Origin: Agmasoma carcini (nom. nud.)
Taxonomy: Eukaryota > Microsporidia > Thelohaniidae
Direction of reading: 5' to 3'
DNA length: 64,000 bases
Assembly: GCA_029232285.1 (NCBI GenBank)
Contig: JAOXFI010000011.1
Coordinates: 1 to 64,000, forward strand
Positions within the stretch are counted from its first letter, which is position 1. Each line of letters opens with the position of its first letter. The notes under the pieces are model-generated. The model did not search any database. It saw only the letters and a list, made by a program, of their open reading frames with translations, and was not told the DNA's origin. Position numbers and translations under genes: made by a program. Shown here piece by piece: positions 1 through 10,800 of the stretch.

Positions 1-1
1 A

Positions 2-130
2 AATATACAAACTGATCATAGCAGCACATCACATGAATCTAATTCTATAAATAGTAAATATTCTCATCCAAATCAATCTAAAAAGAATCCAGGATTTTTA
101 TATGATTTTACAGATTTTGATTTTTATTAA
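2..130 (+). CDS. C-terminal fragment of an unidentified protein, cut by the window edge
   Basis: An open frame enters from the left edge and reads 42 codons, rich in Asn, Ser, His and Lys, before a TAA at 128-130. The tail reads FLYDFTDFDFY and is aromatic and acidic. The same frame stays open after the TAA for another 21 sense codons (DFDKPLYAK...) and ends at a second TAA at 194-196, so the end of the protein may once have been longer. I do not recognise the family. A gene is supported only by codon-like composition and by the clean frame. Confidence 0.45.
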   Translation, partial: NIQTDHSSTSHESNSINSKYSHPNQSKKNPGFLYDFTDFDFY

Positions 131-196
131 GATTTTGATAAACCTTTGTATGCTAAAGCTAATCCCTCCGATGTTAAGAAAGAAAGTGATAAATAA

Positions 197-935
197 ATTA
201 ATCAGTTAGTCAGTTTACATATTTGAAATAACATTTGCTTTAATCTAAAAATAAAACTTTGTTAAATTTCTTTATAATAAATATTCAATTTTAATATTTA
301 TATTATTTTGTAAAATTATATAGTTAATATATTTTATTTAATGTTAGTAAGGCGGTTTTAAACTTTAAGTAATAGTAAAGGTTTAACTATTTTAAGTTAC
401 AATAAAATAAACATTTGGTCTTTATACTTAATTATTTATTATTAATTTAGTTTTTTTAAAAAAGTGATCATATACCTCTAATGAATAAAACATTGAATAT
501 TCCTTAAAATTGATCTATTACAAAATAATTAATAAAGCAAGGTCGTATGAGTTATTAATAACCTTGTTCAATATTTGAAAAAGGTTTACGGTCGATTGAT
601 AGACAGAGAGTCATATATCAATAAAGAAAAGTTAATATTATTTAAAGTAGTATATTCTGGTGTTTTAAAGTGTTAATGTCACCTTCAATGAGAGCATGAT
701 ATCAAATTTTTAAAACAATTTATCAAAATGAAAAATATATGCTGATTATTTTTCTTTTAACCATACATTCTACATTTTATCATGATTATTATTGTTTAAT
801 TTATGACTTTTTATTGAATTTAAATTTAGTTAGTTGACTAAGGCTTGTGCTTTTTTAAGAATAATCAAAAATTTCATTTCGTATTCACCTTAAGCCTTAT
901 ATATGTGATGATAAGAAAATTTTATACCAATATGT
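197..935. other. Non-coding stretch before the 15-bp array
   Basis: AT-rich sequence with no convincing gene. The part from about 520 to 760 belongs to the dispersed repeat family described separately. The rest shows nothing I can name. Confidence 0.5.
520..760 (+). repeat. Dispersed unknown repeat family, copy 1
   Basis: This degenerate copy aligns by eye with stretches near 12610, 39985 and, on the other strand, 27690. Shared landmarks are ataaccttgttca, a block containing gattgatagaca, and ggtgttttaaagtgtt followed by a block resembling atcaagtttttata. No intact frame remains here. I cannot assign the family; the copy near 12700 keeps the longest open frame. Confidence 0.45.
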
Positions 936-2170
936 TAAGTTTGTACCTAATAAGTCTGTACCTAGATTCTATGTACTCAGAATCTCTGTACCTAATAATT
1001 CTATACCTAGTATCTCTGTATTTAGATTCTATGTACCTAGTATCTCTGTACCTAATCAGTTTGTACCCAGTATCTCTGTAACTAGATTCTATGTACTCAG
1101 AATGTCTGTACCTAGTATTTCTATACTTAATCAGTTTGTACCCAGTATCTCTGTACGTAGATTCTCTGTACCTATATTCTCTTTACGTAGTATCTTTGTA
1201 CTCAGAATCTCTGTACGTAAATTCTCTGTACCTTAATTCTCTGTACTCAGAATCTCTGCACCTAAATTCTCTCTACCTAAATTCATTGTACCTAGTATCT
1301 CTGTACCTAATAAGTCTGTACCTAGTATCTCTGTACCTAGATTCTATGTACCTAGTATCTCTGTACTCAGTATCTCTGTACCTAATAAGTCTGTATCTTT
1401 ATTATTCTGCACCTAGTATCTCTGTACTTAGATTTTATTTATCTAGATTCTCTGTACCTAGATTCTTCTGTACCTAGTATCTCTGTATTTAGATTCTATG
1501 TACCTATATTCTCTTTACCTAGTATCTCTGTATTTAGATTCTATGTACCTAATAACTCTGTACCTAATATCTCTGTACCTTATAATTCTGTACCTACTAT
1601 CTCTGTACTCAGAACCTCTGTACCTTTATTCTTCTATACCTAGATTATATGTACTCAGAATCTCTGTACCTAGTATCTCTGCACTTAGATTCTCTGTACC
1701 TAGTATCTCTGTACCTTTATTCTTCTGTACCTAGTATCTCTGCACTTAGATTTTACGTATCTAGATTCTCTGTACCTTATAACTCTGTACCTACTATCTC
1801 TGTACCTTTATTCTTCTGTACTTAGTATCTCTGTACTTAGATTTTATGTATCTAGATTCTCTGTATCTAGATTCTCTGTACCTAGTATCTCTGTACCTAG
1901 ACTCTATTTACTTACAATCTCTGTACCTAATAAGTCTGTACCTAGATTCTTCTGTACCTAGTATCTCTGTACTTAGATTCTATGTACCTTGATTCTCTTT
2001 ACCTAGTATCTCTGTATTTAGATTCTATGTACCTAATAACTCTGTACCTATTAACTCTGTACCTAGATTCTCTGTACCTAGCATTTCTGTACCTAGATTA
2101 TATGTACTCAGAATCTATGTACCCAAATTCTCTGTACCTAGTATCTTTGTACTCAGTATCTATAACCCAA
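936..2170 (+). repeat. Degenerate 15-bp tandem array, about 80 units
   Basis: A 1.2-kb array of 15-bp units close to TCTCTGTACCTAGTA, with common variants ending in AGAT, TAATAAG or CTCAGAA and with a few indels. Because the unit is a multiple of three and has few stops, long stretches read as a pentapeptide repeat (SLYLV, SLYLI, SLYLD), but these frames are broken repeatedly by stops and frameshifts. I treat it as a minisatellite and not a gene. Confidence 0.9.
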
Positions 2171-2652
2171 ATTTTATACAAATGCATTTTAATATAATAT
2201 CCAGTTATGACTTTAATTTTATAAAATCTTTTCAATTATTTTAATCAATAATATACTTTTATATGTGATCACAAAAGAATAAAAATTAGTTAGTTAAGTT
2301 AGTTAGTAAGGGCGTTTTTGTTATTGTTAGACAGAACTATCTGCCAAAGGTCACGTAGGTTAAGGTCTATTTTTTAATCCGTTTATTTTATTGTGTTTGT
2401 TTTTGTATTATTTGATAAGTATTTATCTTTAGATTTTTCTATTTCGATCTGAGTGATGCTTTAGATGCCATTCAGAACGTTTTTAGCGTTAGGCAGAATT
2501 TCAAATCCTATATATCTTATAAAATTATAATACAAAAAAATAATAAGAAATATTTATTAATTAGGCTATTATTTATCGGGTTCTTTTTTAAATTTTTATG
2601 TACCTTTCTGAGCGTTAACCTTAAATTTTTTTGTTTTTATTTATCATCTATA

Positions 2653-3203
2653 TTTTTTCCGTTTTAAAATGAGAATAGTAAACTTTAAAATGAGAAAATG
2701 TAAAAAATAAAAATTTATACTTGTAATTAAAAAACATAAAATTAATTTATTAATACATGTAGAATAATATGGTTAAAAACAATATTTTTTTTGGGGTTTT
2801 GGTATTTGTATATTATGTTAAAAACTTCGAATAACACATTATTTTCTACTCGCGTGATTATGGGTTTTTAATTAAAAAATACCGTTTTTACAAAAAATAC
2901 AATATTTGGAGTTTTACAACTGATCTTAAATCTTTTATAATAAAAATAAAAATTTAATCAAAAACCCCAAAATTTCCGAACGAAAAACAAATTGAAATTC
3001 AAGCCTATCTCATTGATATTAAAAAAACAAAATCCCACCGTTTTTACATTTTTTAATATTAATAAAAATTTTGAACCCATTAATTAAAAAAAATCAAAAA
3101 ATTCATGTTTTTTATTTATGCATATAAATATAAAAGTATAAATTTTTATTTTTTACATTTTCTCGTTTTAAAGTTTACTATTCTCATTTTAAAACGGAAA
3201 AGG
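2653..3203. mobile_element. Miniature inverted-repeat element with TA target duplication (Tc1/mariner-type)
   Basis: A 551-bp element bounded by 68-bp terminal inverted repeats at 2655-2722 and 3134-3201 that I read as identical except for one T/C difference. The ends begin TTTTCCGTTTTAAAATGAG. TA dinucleotides at 2651-2652 and 3204-3205 look like a Tc1/mariner target duplication. The inside is AT-rich and encodes nothing, so it would need a transposase in trans. The left half aligns with the left end of the larger element at 36295, including the shared block actcgcgtgat, which makes this a probable deletion derivative of that family. Confidence 0.85.
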
Positions 3204-3209
3204 TATAGT

Positions 3210-3485
3210 ATATAACCCGTGATTGCTTATATGAAAATTGTTAATAGAAGAGGTGCTGATACCCTTCTTTCAATTATTTAAAATATTGCAATACCTATTT
3301 CAATAATATATTCTGAAGAATGGAGAGTGTATAGAAATATTGTTGGTTTAGGATACACTCACCGGACGGTTAACCATTCTCTTAATTTTATAGAACTAGC
3401 AACGGGTGTGCATACAAAGCCGATTAAATTATATTGGAATAAATGGAAGTCACACATAAAGAGGATGCGTGGATATAAGAAATGA
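3210..3485 (+). pseudogene. Merlin/ISXO2-like transposase, C-terminal fragment
   Basis: One frame with a single internal stop reads RRGADTLLSII, then YSEEWRVYRNI, then GYTHRTVNHSLNF and TGVHTKPIKLYWN. This matches the end of the ISXO2-like DDE domain: a conserved RRxAxTL stretch, the YSDEW motif (here with Glu for Asp), the NHSxNF motif and the THTxxIExxW motif. The N-terminal zinc ribbon and first catalytic Asp are absent. It begins a few bases after the miniature element at 2653-3203, which may have inserted into this older copy. Confidence 0.8.
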
Positions 3486-4620
3486 TTATTAGAAGTGTAT
3501 TTACTTGAATTCATGTTGTGTGTTCAATTTTTATTTAATTTTATTTAATTATTCGTGTTGGAAATCAATTTCATACGTGATATATTTACACAATTGGTCA
3601 GATGAAGGTTTAATATATGATATTAAGTAAAATTGTGATTTTTGTAATTTATAAAAATCTAGATTGATAAGAATATACTATTAAAAAAATATAATAACAA
3701 AATTTTATTATATTCATATTTATCGTAAAAATAACTTATTATGATATTCTCTAAAGTTTATATTTATAATAATAAAATTAAACATAAACACTCCCAACTG
3801 AACAATAGACACCCCACATTGAGAATAGATGTCTATTGTTCAAAGAATCCAATATTTGTTTATTCTACTAATTTAAATACGAGGTTTAAGTGGATGATTA
3901 CACTTTAAGTTTTTAATTTTTATTAAAAATATAAAAGCCATATAACTATAAATTTGATCATATCAATATTAAAGAAAATGATAACAAAAAGGTAAATCAT
4001 ACATTTATTGATTAAATAACAATAAAACCATGACGTCATGATTTCTCAGTATGGTTACAATGAAGCTTTTAAGACACCATACTATATTGCAACTTAACAA
4101 GCTTATATATTGAAAAGGTTGCGCTTCTCTGTCATTATAAGAAATATCTATCAACCGCAAAATAGTATTACGATTGGTTAACTATTTGTATATTTTGACC
4201 TTGCTTTAACTATTTATGGTATAATAAACTATTGTTCCCAGTTTTGTATACTATTGATTAATATTTTAAATAAATCCCCTAAGTTTAACTATCGGTATAA
4301 GTTGAATTTCTTTTTTTTCCTTCAACTCGAAATTTAAGTAATAATTGAATTTTTTAATTTATTTTTGTATACTTTGTTAAGAGCTGTACGGTTTTTTCTG
4401 ATACCTCCTTCTAATAATACAAACAACCAAATTATAAATTCTTCCAATAAAATATCGCTATATCATCTTACCTTTTTGTTTGTAACCAAAAAAGTATTTT
4501 AAAACGAATAATTTATTTATTTTGTACCATTTCCTGTCTTTTATCTTTGTTATTAATATTCTTAAAAAATAAATTTTATAATTTACAACAAAAATATTTA
4601 ATTTAACATTAATCAATTTT
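3486..4620. other. Non-coding stretch with one perfect hairpin
   Basis: More than 1.1 kb of AT-rich DNA with no gene I can support. The only ordered structure is the 13-bp inverted repeat at 3799-3842, listed separately. Confidence 0.5.
3799..3842. repeat. Perfect 13-bp inverted repeat (hairpin)
   Basis: TGAACAATAGACA at 3799-3811 and its exact reverse complement at 3830-3842 enclose an 18-nt spacer. The core gtctatt also occurs in the terminal repeats of the Merlin element at 8360-9619, so this could be two transposon ends brought together, or a solo remnant. Confidence 0.6.
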
Positions 4621-6120
4621 TTATACAAAGTTCTTAGGCATAACAAAATTTATATCATTAAATTTGCTTATTTTCTTAATAATAAGATTTTTTTTAAAAT
4701 TATATTTTCTTTTTTCCATAATTTTATAAATATTGAATGCTCCTGTTTTATGTTGTGTTATTTTCTTATATTTATATTCAAGAATGTGTTTTATATTATT
4801 ATTATCATTTATTGTAAATGATTCCAATAAACTAAAATATTCTTTTCCTAATAAATGTTTACTAAATATATCAATATCTATTTTCTTTGATTTAACAACC
4901 TTTTCAAAAGCAATATTATATAATTTATTAGGATTAGGCTTTAGTGATTTAAGTTTTGCTTTATCTTGTGAATATATCTTAATTTTATTTTCTTCTTCAA
5001 TTGACGAAGTAAAAGCGCTTCTGTAAAATGTACCAAAGCATTCAAAAGGCCGAATATTTTTTAAATTTAATATCATGTAGATAGTATCAGATGTTTGGTA
5101 TAAATTTTTAAGGTCATCAGAAGTAAAATACTCTATGTTAAATAGAAAACTGGTGATTAACGCAATCTTTTCATAAAAAAAATCACATTTATATAAATAT
5201 TCAGCAAGTCTTGTGTAATTTTCTAGATCAAAAAGAATCACTTTCTTTTTATTTTCATCTATTTCTGATTTATATACAACCTCTTTTATATAAAGAATTA
5301 TATTTATTGTGTTTTGTGATATTTGTGTGGAAAGTGAATTTATAAATACATTTTCAGTTTCCATATGTTTCGAATATGGATTAAAATTTAACAATTCATA
5401 TGCTTTCATAGATGATAGTATTATTTTTAAAGTTTCAAAAATTGAAATAATTTGATCTACAAGTTGAGGTGGATCAAGCATATAATACATTCCTTTTACT
5501 ATAAATGTTTCAGGTTTTTGATAATTATCTACAGAATAGCATATTCTATTAAAACATCCTTCTTCATTAAATATCTTAGCTATGATTTTAAATATTTCTC
5601 TATATTTATCAATCTTAAGAACTTCAAATTGTAAAGTCCCTTTCTGTAACGTAAAAAAATTCACTTTATTATGTGATGTATCTTTATATTTTCTATTACT
5701 TGATATGTTATATTTATTAAATTTATTTATCAAATCATTGATGAAAATATCATTTTCTGATGATGTTTTCAATGAAAATTCCTTGATCGCTTCTTTAACA
5801 CTTTTGTCTTGACAGATAAATCTATAATAGGTTTCTAGTATTAAAAAAGAAACATGAGCTGCTTCTAAATTTGATAATGAACTGTGGAACCTCTCTAGAA
5901 CATTTAAATTGAAAATAAAACTTAAGAATTCTTCTTCATTTTTTTTAGAATTTAATATTTTATAGTTATCCATTCTTGTATCTTGATTTTGAATATATTC
6001 AATAATGTGGTATAAAGGTTGATGTTCCAGTGGTAATAAATTAATTTGAAAATTATATTCTTTTAGATAATCCACGACTATGTTTAGGATTGTAACAATC
6101 ATTGATAAAAAAACATTCAT
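4621..6120 (-). CDS. Orphan protein of 499 aa, function unknown
   Basis: I do not recognise the family. The protein looks largely helical and soluble, with a hydrophobic first 20 residues (MNVFLSMIVTILNIV) that might be a weak membrane or signal segment, and a lysine-rich C terminus (about residues 450-490). No cysteine pairs, nucleotide-binding motifs or repeats stand out. The ATG at 6118-6120 is preceded on the coding strand by AATTTTTTATAAAAAATTATCC, which fits the upstream pattern of the recognisable genes here. It stands alone between transposon remnants, with the 15-bp array to the left. Length and uninterrupted frame in AT-rich DNA make a real gene very likely. Confidence 0.85.
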   Translation of the reverse strand: MNVFLSMIVTILNIVVDYLKEYNFQINLLPLEHQPLYHIIEYIQNQDTRMDNYKILNSKKNEEEFLSFIFNLNVLERFHSSLSNLEAAHVSFLILETYYRFICQDKSVKEAIKEFSLKTSSENDIFINDLINKFNKYNISSNRKYKDTSHNKVNFFTLQKGTLQFEVLKIDKYREIFKIIAKIFNEEGCFNRICYSVDNYQKPETFIVKGMYYMLDPPQLVDQIISIFETLKIILSSMKAYELLNFNPYSKHMETENVFINSLSTQISQNTINIILYIKEVVYKSEIDENKKKVILFDLENYTRLAEYLYKCDFFYEKIALITSFLFNIEYFTSDDLKNLYQTSDTIYMILNLKNIRPFECFGTFYRSAFTSSIEEENKIKIYSQDKAKLKSLKPNPNKLYNIAFEKVVKSKKIDIDIFSKHLLGKEYFSLLESFTINDNNNIKHILEYKYKKITQHKTGAFNIYKIMEKRKYNFKKNLIIKKISKFNDINFVMPKNFV

Positions 6121-6379
6121 GGATAATTTTTTATAAAAAATTATTTATATTTGATAAAATTTTTATATTGTTTATTATGTTACATTAAATAATATAAAGA
6201 GTATAAATGTGCTTTATAATGTATGATAATGGATGATATTGGATCTTATCTCGATTTACTCACTAATTTTTTTACAAAATAATAAAAATAAATCAATATT
6301 GAAATTTTAATTAAAACATACCAAGTTTGTTGTTGAAATCAAAAAATTCCTTTAAAATATTTATCTACCTTGTGTGCTG

Positions 6380-7060
6380 ATACTTTTTTTATTCATTATT
6401 AAAAAAAACTCAATTGCTTGATTATTAATCTCATTTGCAGGGTTAACAAACTTTTATTTGTGACATACATTATTATAGATAAAATAACGTTAATTAAGAT
6501 TTTAATAGTTTCTATGCTCATCAGTCCAAATCAACTCCCAGCGCACACTTGATTACAAACTATTGGAATTAGAGAAAGAACCTTTTGGTTGGAATTGTAC
6601 TTACATATGCTCTAGTGATTCATTATTTCATTCAATTATGTATATTGCTTCAAGTTCTATCAGTTAAGTTTCTTCCTTATGACTTTTAATCTTAAATTCA
6701 TCATGGTTTCATTAACTTGTAAAATTGATCCTGAACCACTTAATTTGTTTAATGAAAATTCTGTTGATGGTATAATATCATTAAAAATTACAATTTTTAT
6801 GTATCATTTTTCATTATTTTTAAAGTTTTTAATTAATGAATACATTGTTTGACCAATTAAATGCCATATTATTATAGTTAGTATTATCCTGTTATCATTA
6901 TAATGAGGTTGAAAGCATTATCTCTCTTATCATTTATACTTTGTGTAATAATTGCATTATGACTTATGTTTCTTGTATGGGATTTCGAAGACATCTGATT
7001 CCCACAAGCTTCACATATTTTCTCTTAAGGTTAAATAATAAATCAATTATTTATTGTTTT
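6380..7060 (-). pseudogene. Decayed Merlin/ISXO2-like transposase
   Basis: Read on the minus strand with frameshifts, pieces of the family appear in the right order. They are a zinc-binding start (ICEACGNQMSS near 7010), the first catalytic block SGSGSILQVNETMMN near 6740-6692 (family form GGPGxIVQIDE, here with Asn for Asp), WELIWTDEHRNY near 6530, and VCHK followed by FVNPANEINNQAIEFF near 6470-6410. Stops and frame changes between blocks show that it is dead. It belongs to a different subfamily from the copies that carry the HNRGR motif. Confidence 0.7.
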
Positions 7061-7800
7061 TGTTTCTTATGTCTTGTTCTAGCTGGTCTACGTTCATACA
7101 TAAAATTTTACAGGTGATATCTCTTCCAATTTTTTTTTTCAGTGTAAAAAATTTTGAGAGTAGATCCTGATATTGTAGTAGACAATACATTACATGATAA
7201 AACTACGTAATTTGCTTATTAATTCATGTTATGTTACCTTTACACATTCTTCGTGACTAAAACAGCATCCCTAGAGGAGAGACTAAACTAAATAAACAAT
7301 TTATTATATTTATTTATTTTTTATCACAGCTCGGAAGAAAAATAACATGTCTTCGACAATATCATTTAATATGAAACTATTTAAATATAAAGATGTTAAA
7401 ACTAAGATTATATGAATTATGTTTTTTACTAAATAACATAATTTTTTCAAAATTAAACTTTATGGTATTTTCAATGATAAAAAGGCTTTTTAAATTAAAT
7501 ATATATTATTAAGGTGTATATTATAATAAATTCTCAGTTATATACAGGAAGATATTATTTGGATATTTTAAAAATATAATGATCTCTGTGGGTTGTTTGG
7601 ATGTGTGATTTCAAATAAAAATCTTCGAATAACAAATAGCTTAGTATATGAATACAGTAATCCTTATTAAATATTAATAAATTAATCGATTTTTTTAATA
7701 TTTTGTACAGATTAAAAGAATGTAGATATTTGATATGTTTTATAAAAGGAAGCTCGTTCATGTTTTCAGATAAATGGCGAACATATTCAAATCTAAACGA
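7061..7800. other. Non-coding stretch in the transposon graveyard
   Basis: AT-rich, no supported gene. A 68-codon minus-strand frame at 7555-7761 has no features to recommend it. Confidence 0.5.
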
Positions 7801-7809
7801 TTTTATTTG

Positions 7810-7990
7810 TGTGTATTACACAATCAACCACTAATCTAGCTATGTTAATCTACTGACTAAGCAACATACTCAAGCCCTAGAAAGAATGTGGTTAGACTAC
7901 AAGATCAAAATATATAAAAATGAGAGGTTTAAAATCAAGTATATTAGTCAATCAAGATCTTATATACTAGAAGAGATTCAAAAGACAGCA
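7810..7990 (+). pseudogene. Merlin/ISXO2-like transposase, C-terminal scrap
   Basis: A frame beginning near 7841 reads TKQHTQALERMWLDYKIKIY. This matches the terminal THTxxIExxWxxxK motif of the ISXO2-like DDE domain, with the catalytic Glu kept. A possible NH block precedes it in another frame. Nothing else of the transposase remains. Confidence 0.6.
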
Positions 7991-7999
7991 TAACAAAAT

Positions 8000-8359
8000 T
8001 TTGTTGTCTTTCTTAAGGATATAGAGGTATTAAATTAATAAAATTTGCATTTCAAAAATATTAGTAAATATTTTTTAAGATTGTGTTTTAGTCAAAACAA
8101 TTAAATCCTTTTAATATAATTCCATTAAACCAAAAGTGGTTAAGAAATACATAGTTTTTATATGTTTTAATTTCACATACCAAACAGTAACGATTTTGAT
8201 CAATATTATTTTTACTAATTTGGGAAAAGTGTTCGATATTGTGGGAAACAGGGTGACTGTCTTCTAGGTTATATTCGAATGTAAACAGATTCGATTGAAT
8301 GTTCATCCATATTAAAGCTTTGTTTAGGCCTCCTAATCTCTTCATAAGAGGGTGAAAAT
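8000..8359. other. Non-coding flank of the Merlin element
   Basis: A minus-strand frame of 85 codons at 8088-8345 overlaps another of 60 codons that runs into the terminal repeat of the next element. Neither resembles a known protein. I see no supported gene. Confidence 0.4.
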
Positions 8360-9619
8360 GGTAAGTGTCTATTATAGGGGCGAGAAATTTTATTACAAAT
8401 AAAATTTTTATAATAAAAGATTCTAAACAAAATTCTATGAAAATAATACAATTATATATTATTAAATGTTTTAAATTATGTTTTTTTAAAAAAAAATGGA
8501 TTTTAAACTTTAATTAAAGCTTAAATCATGAATTTTGTGTTTTCTAAAAAGCAAATTCTCCTAAAAAATGTTCAGAAGAATTTAAGTTTTTTCATTAAAT
8601 TTATGATTTTTTAGTTGTTTGTATTTATAGGTTTTTTTTTTAATTATCCATGTTGGAGCTTTATTATGAAATGCTTAAAACAACAGGTTTTTTGGGGCTT
8701 CTAATTTATTAACCATCCTGAAAGATAAAAATTATAAGGGAATATGTTAAGTGCAAATATTGTAAGGGTAGGATGAAATTAGCACAAACTTCAAGGTGTG
8801 TTTTTTGGGTTCGCGGGTGTAACAAATGTGATACAAAAGTTTCAATAATAGTTAGTTCAGTATTCTCGGGTTATAACCTCTAGATTAATGACATCTTTGG
8901 GATAGTCTTTGCATTTGCTAAGGAGCATGGGTTTTCTAGAATGGTCAAAGGTTTGGAAAACTCAAAATATACTGTAATAATATGGTGAAGGGTTTCAAGA
9001 AACCTAACTAAATTTCGTATTGAAGTAATTATTTGAAACTAGAAGGCTGGTCACATGTCAAATCAAAGTATGGTAAAAGAAGAAAAGCATAACTCCCGTA
9101 GATTTACGGTAATTCGGCTGCCAATTTCACGATATTTGTATTATATATGTTTGATATATTTTAAAATAGTCTTAGATCAATTGATTAAAGATGTAATATT
9201 TGAAAAAATCAATAGTAATGCCCGATGAATGGCCGGTCTATGTTTCATTTTTTGGAAAATACGAACCATATTTCTACAAACATTTTATAGTTAAACACAA
9301 AGAAAATTTTGTTGAACCTAACACAGGAGCACATACTCAAACCATTGAAAACCTTTGGTTGCTTCTTAAGAAAAGATAAATAAATATTATTTGTGTTAAA
9401 GAAGTAGATAATTTTTAATGAATTATTGAAATTTATGAATGTAGCTAAATAAATAGCTAAAATTTTTATTAATATGAATTGTATTATTTTATAAAATATT
9501 TTATGTTTAATATTTGGTGATATTATTTTATTAAATTTTGTTTAGAATTTTATATATTTTTATTTAAAAAAAATAATTTGTAATAAATTTTCCCTCTGGC
9601 CCTATAATAGACCCTTACC
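8360..9619 (+). mobile_element. Merlin DNA transposon with terminal inverted repeats, transposase decayed
   Basis: About 1.26 kb bounded by inverted repeats of roughly 80 bp. The left end starts GGTAAGTGTCTATTATAGGG and the right end, read in reverse complement, GGTAAGGGTCTATTATAGGG. The flanking octamers (gtgaaaat and gaaaaaat) agree at 6 of 8 positions, as expected for an old 8-bp Merlin target duplication. Inside, on the plus strand, are a zinc ribbon (CKYCKGRMKL, then a stretch ending CNKC, about 8750-8840) and the C-terminal blocks KENFVEPNTG and AHTQTIENLW near 9305-9355. Stops and frameshifts disable the centre. This is the best-delimited Merlin copy in the window. Confidence 0.8.
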
Positions 9620-10094
9620 GAAAAAATCTTTAAGATTCGCCTCCAGAGTGTGGCTATGATGATGTTTTGCTGGGAATATTTTTATGGACGCATATATATC
9701 AGAATATATACAAGAACCGAATATAGAAATCTGATGAATCATATAATGTATAAGAATATTATTTTAAAATGATATAAATGTAAATTCTCTAACATTGCAA
9801 TGACTTAAAAATGTTATGAATGAAAATTATATGAGATTTGTGATTTTATTGTGAAAATAATTGATTTCTATTGCCCATAATATTTTTATTTTTTGGATGC
9901 ATATATAATACACTTCTGCTATGAAAAAGATTATCCCATATGTCTGGGAAAAGAAGAGAGTGTATTATCGTTAATGGTAATGTATTTTCCTTAGAGAAAA
10001 TCCAATAGTTAAACCCGGACGAAAATTTCTAATCACATCATCTTAAAGACTCTGAATAAAAAAACATTTTATTTACGAGAATTAGGTTAAAAGG
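9620..10094. other. Non-coding flank; possible left end of the next Merlin copy
   Basis: No gene. The block tataatacacttctgct near 9903-9919 has a loose inverted partner near 10850 (agcagaagtgttttttata), which may mark the ends of the element described next. Confidence 0.35.
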
Positions 10095-10800
10095 TGATGA
10101 AAAGATCTGTCTGAGTTGTGGTCGATCAATTTTATTTCAAAAAATTGGTTTCATTTTATAGTGCTTTAAAAGCTACAAATATTTTTTCAATAAGATTAGG
10201 TTCACTTTTCTATAACTCTAAAATTACATTAAAATTTATCTTTAGGCTAATATTTAAGCTTTCTGGTATTTCTGATAATGATATCATTTCTAGAGTGTAT
10301 TCATTAGTTAGACATGCTGTAGCTCAATAGACTTGTATCATCAGAGATGATATTATTGCTCTTTTGTGAGTTCAAATGAATTAGTTGTTTAGACGAGAAT
10401 AGAATATCTAAAATCGTTGAAATTGATAATTTTCTGTTCTTTAAGGGAATTATTAATCGTGAAAAGCTAACTAATAGTTTTTGGTATGTTAAGGGGTTGA
10501 AAGAAATAGTAAAAATGTTTATTGTACTCATTGAAAGGGTTGATGCTTATACTATAATCCGTGTGATTTTGAAAAATGTTAAATCGGGTTTAATTATTGT
10601 TACAATGAAAGAAGAGAATATGGACCTGCATATTTAACATTAAAGGGTTACAGCCATATGTAATTTATCATTCGGTTAAATTTGTATCGTTCTATTATAG
10701 CAGGGTCTACACCAATTCTGTTGAAGGTTCCTTTTCACAGTCAAAGAAATATCTAAAGGTAGAAAATGGTATTTTAAAAGATTTACAATATATCTATTTA
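10095..10800 (+). pseudogene. Decayed Merlin/ISXO2-like transposase
   Basis: Frames in order read IRLGSLFYNSKITLKFIF (the RxGSxFxxSKL block after the zinc ribbon, 10180-10240), then KIVEIDNFLFFKG (first catalytic region, family form VEIDESxFxKRKYNRGR, 10415-10450), then an IERVDAYTIIRVIL block (10530-10570). Stops separate them. A copy of the same subfamily occurs at 34190, with its continuation at 37860. Confidence 0.7.

Noticed and set aside
936..2170. CRISPR-like array
   Set aside because: Units are contiguous and degenerate, with no unique spacers, and the setting is eukaryotic.
845..2197. Chain of plus-strand open frames encoding SLYLV-type repeats
   Set aside because: They are the 15-bp array read in its open frame, with stops and frameshifts every few hundred bases and no upstream start signal.
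8088..8451. Two overlapping minus-strand frames left of the Merlin element
   Set aside because: One runs into the transposon terminal repeat; neither has a recognisable domain or a clean upstream signal.
8800..8830. GGTTCGCGGGTGT as a tRNA T-loop
   Set aside because: No matching acceptor or anticodon stem around it; it lies in the zinc-ribbon region of the Merlin transposase.
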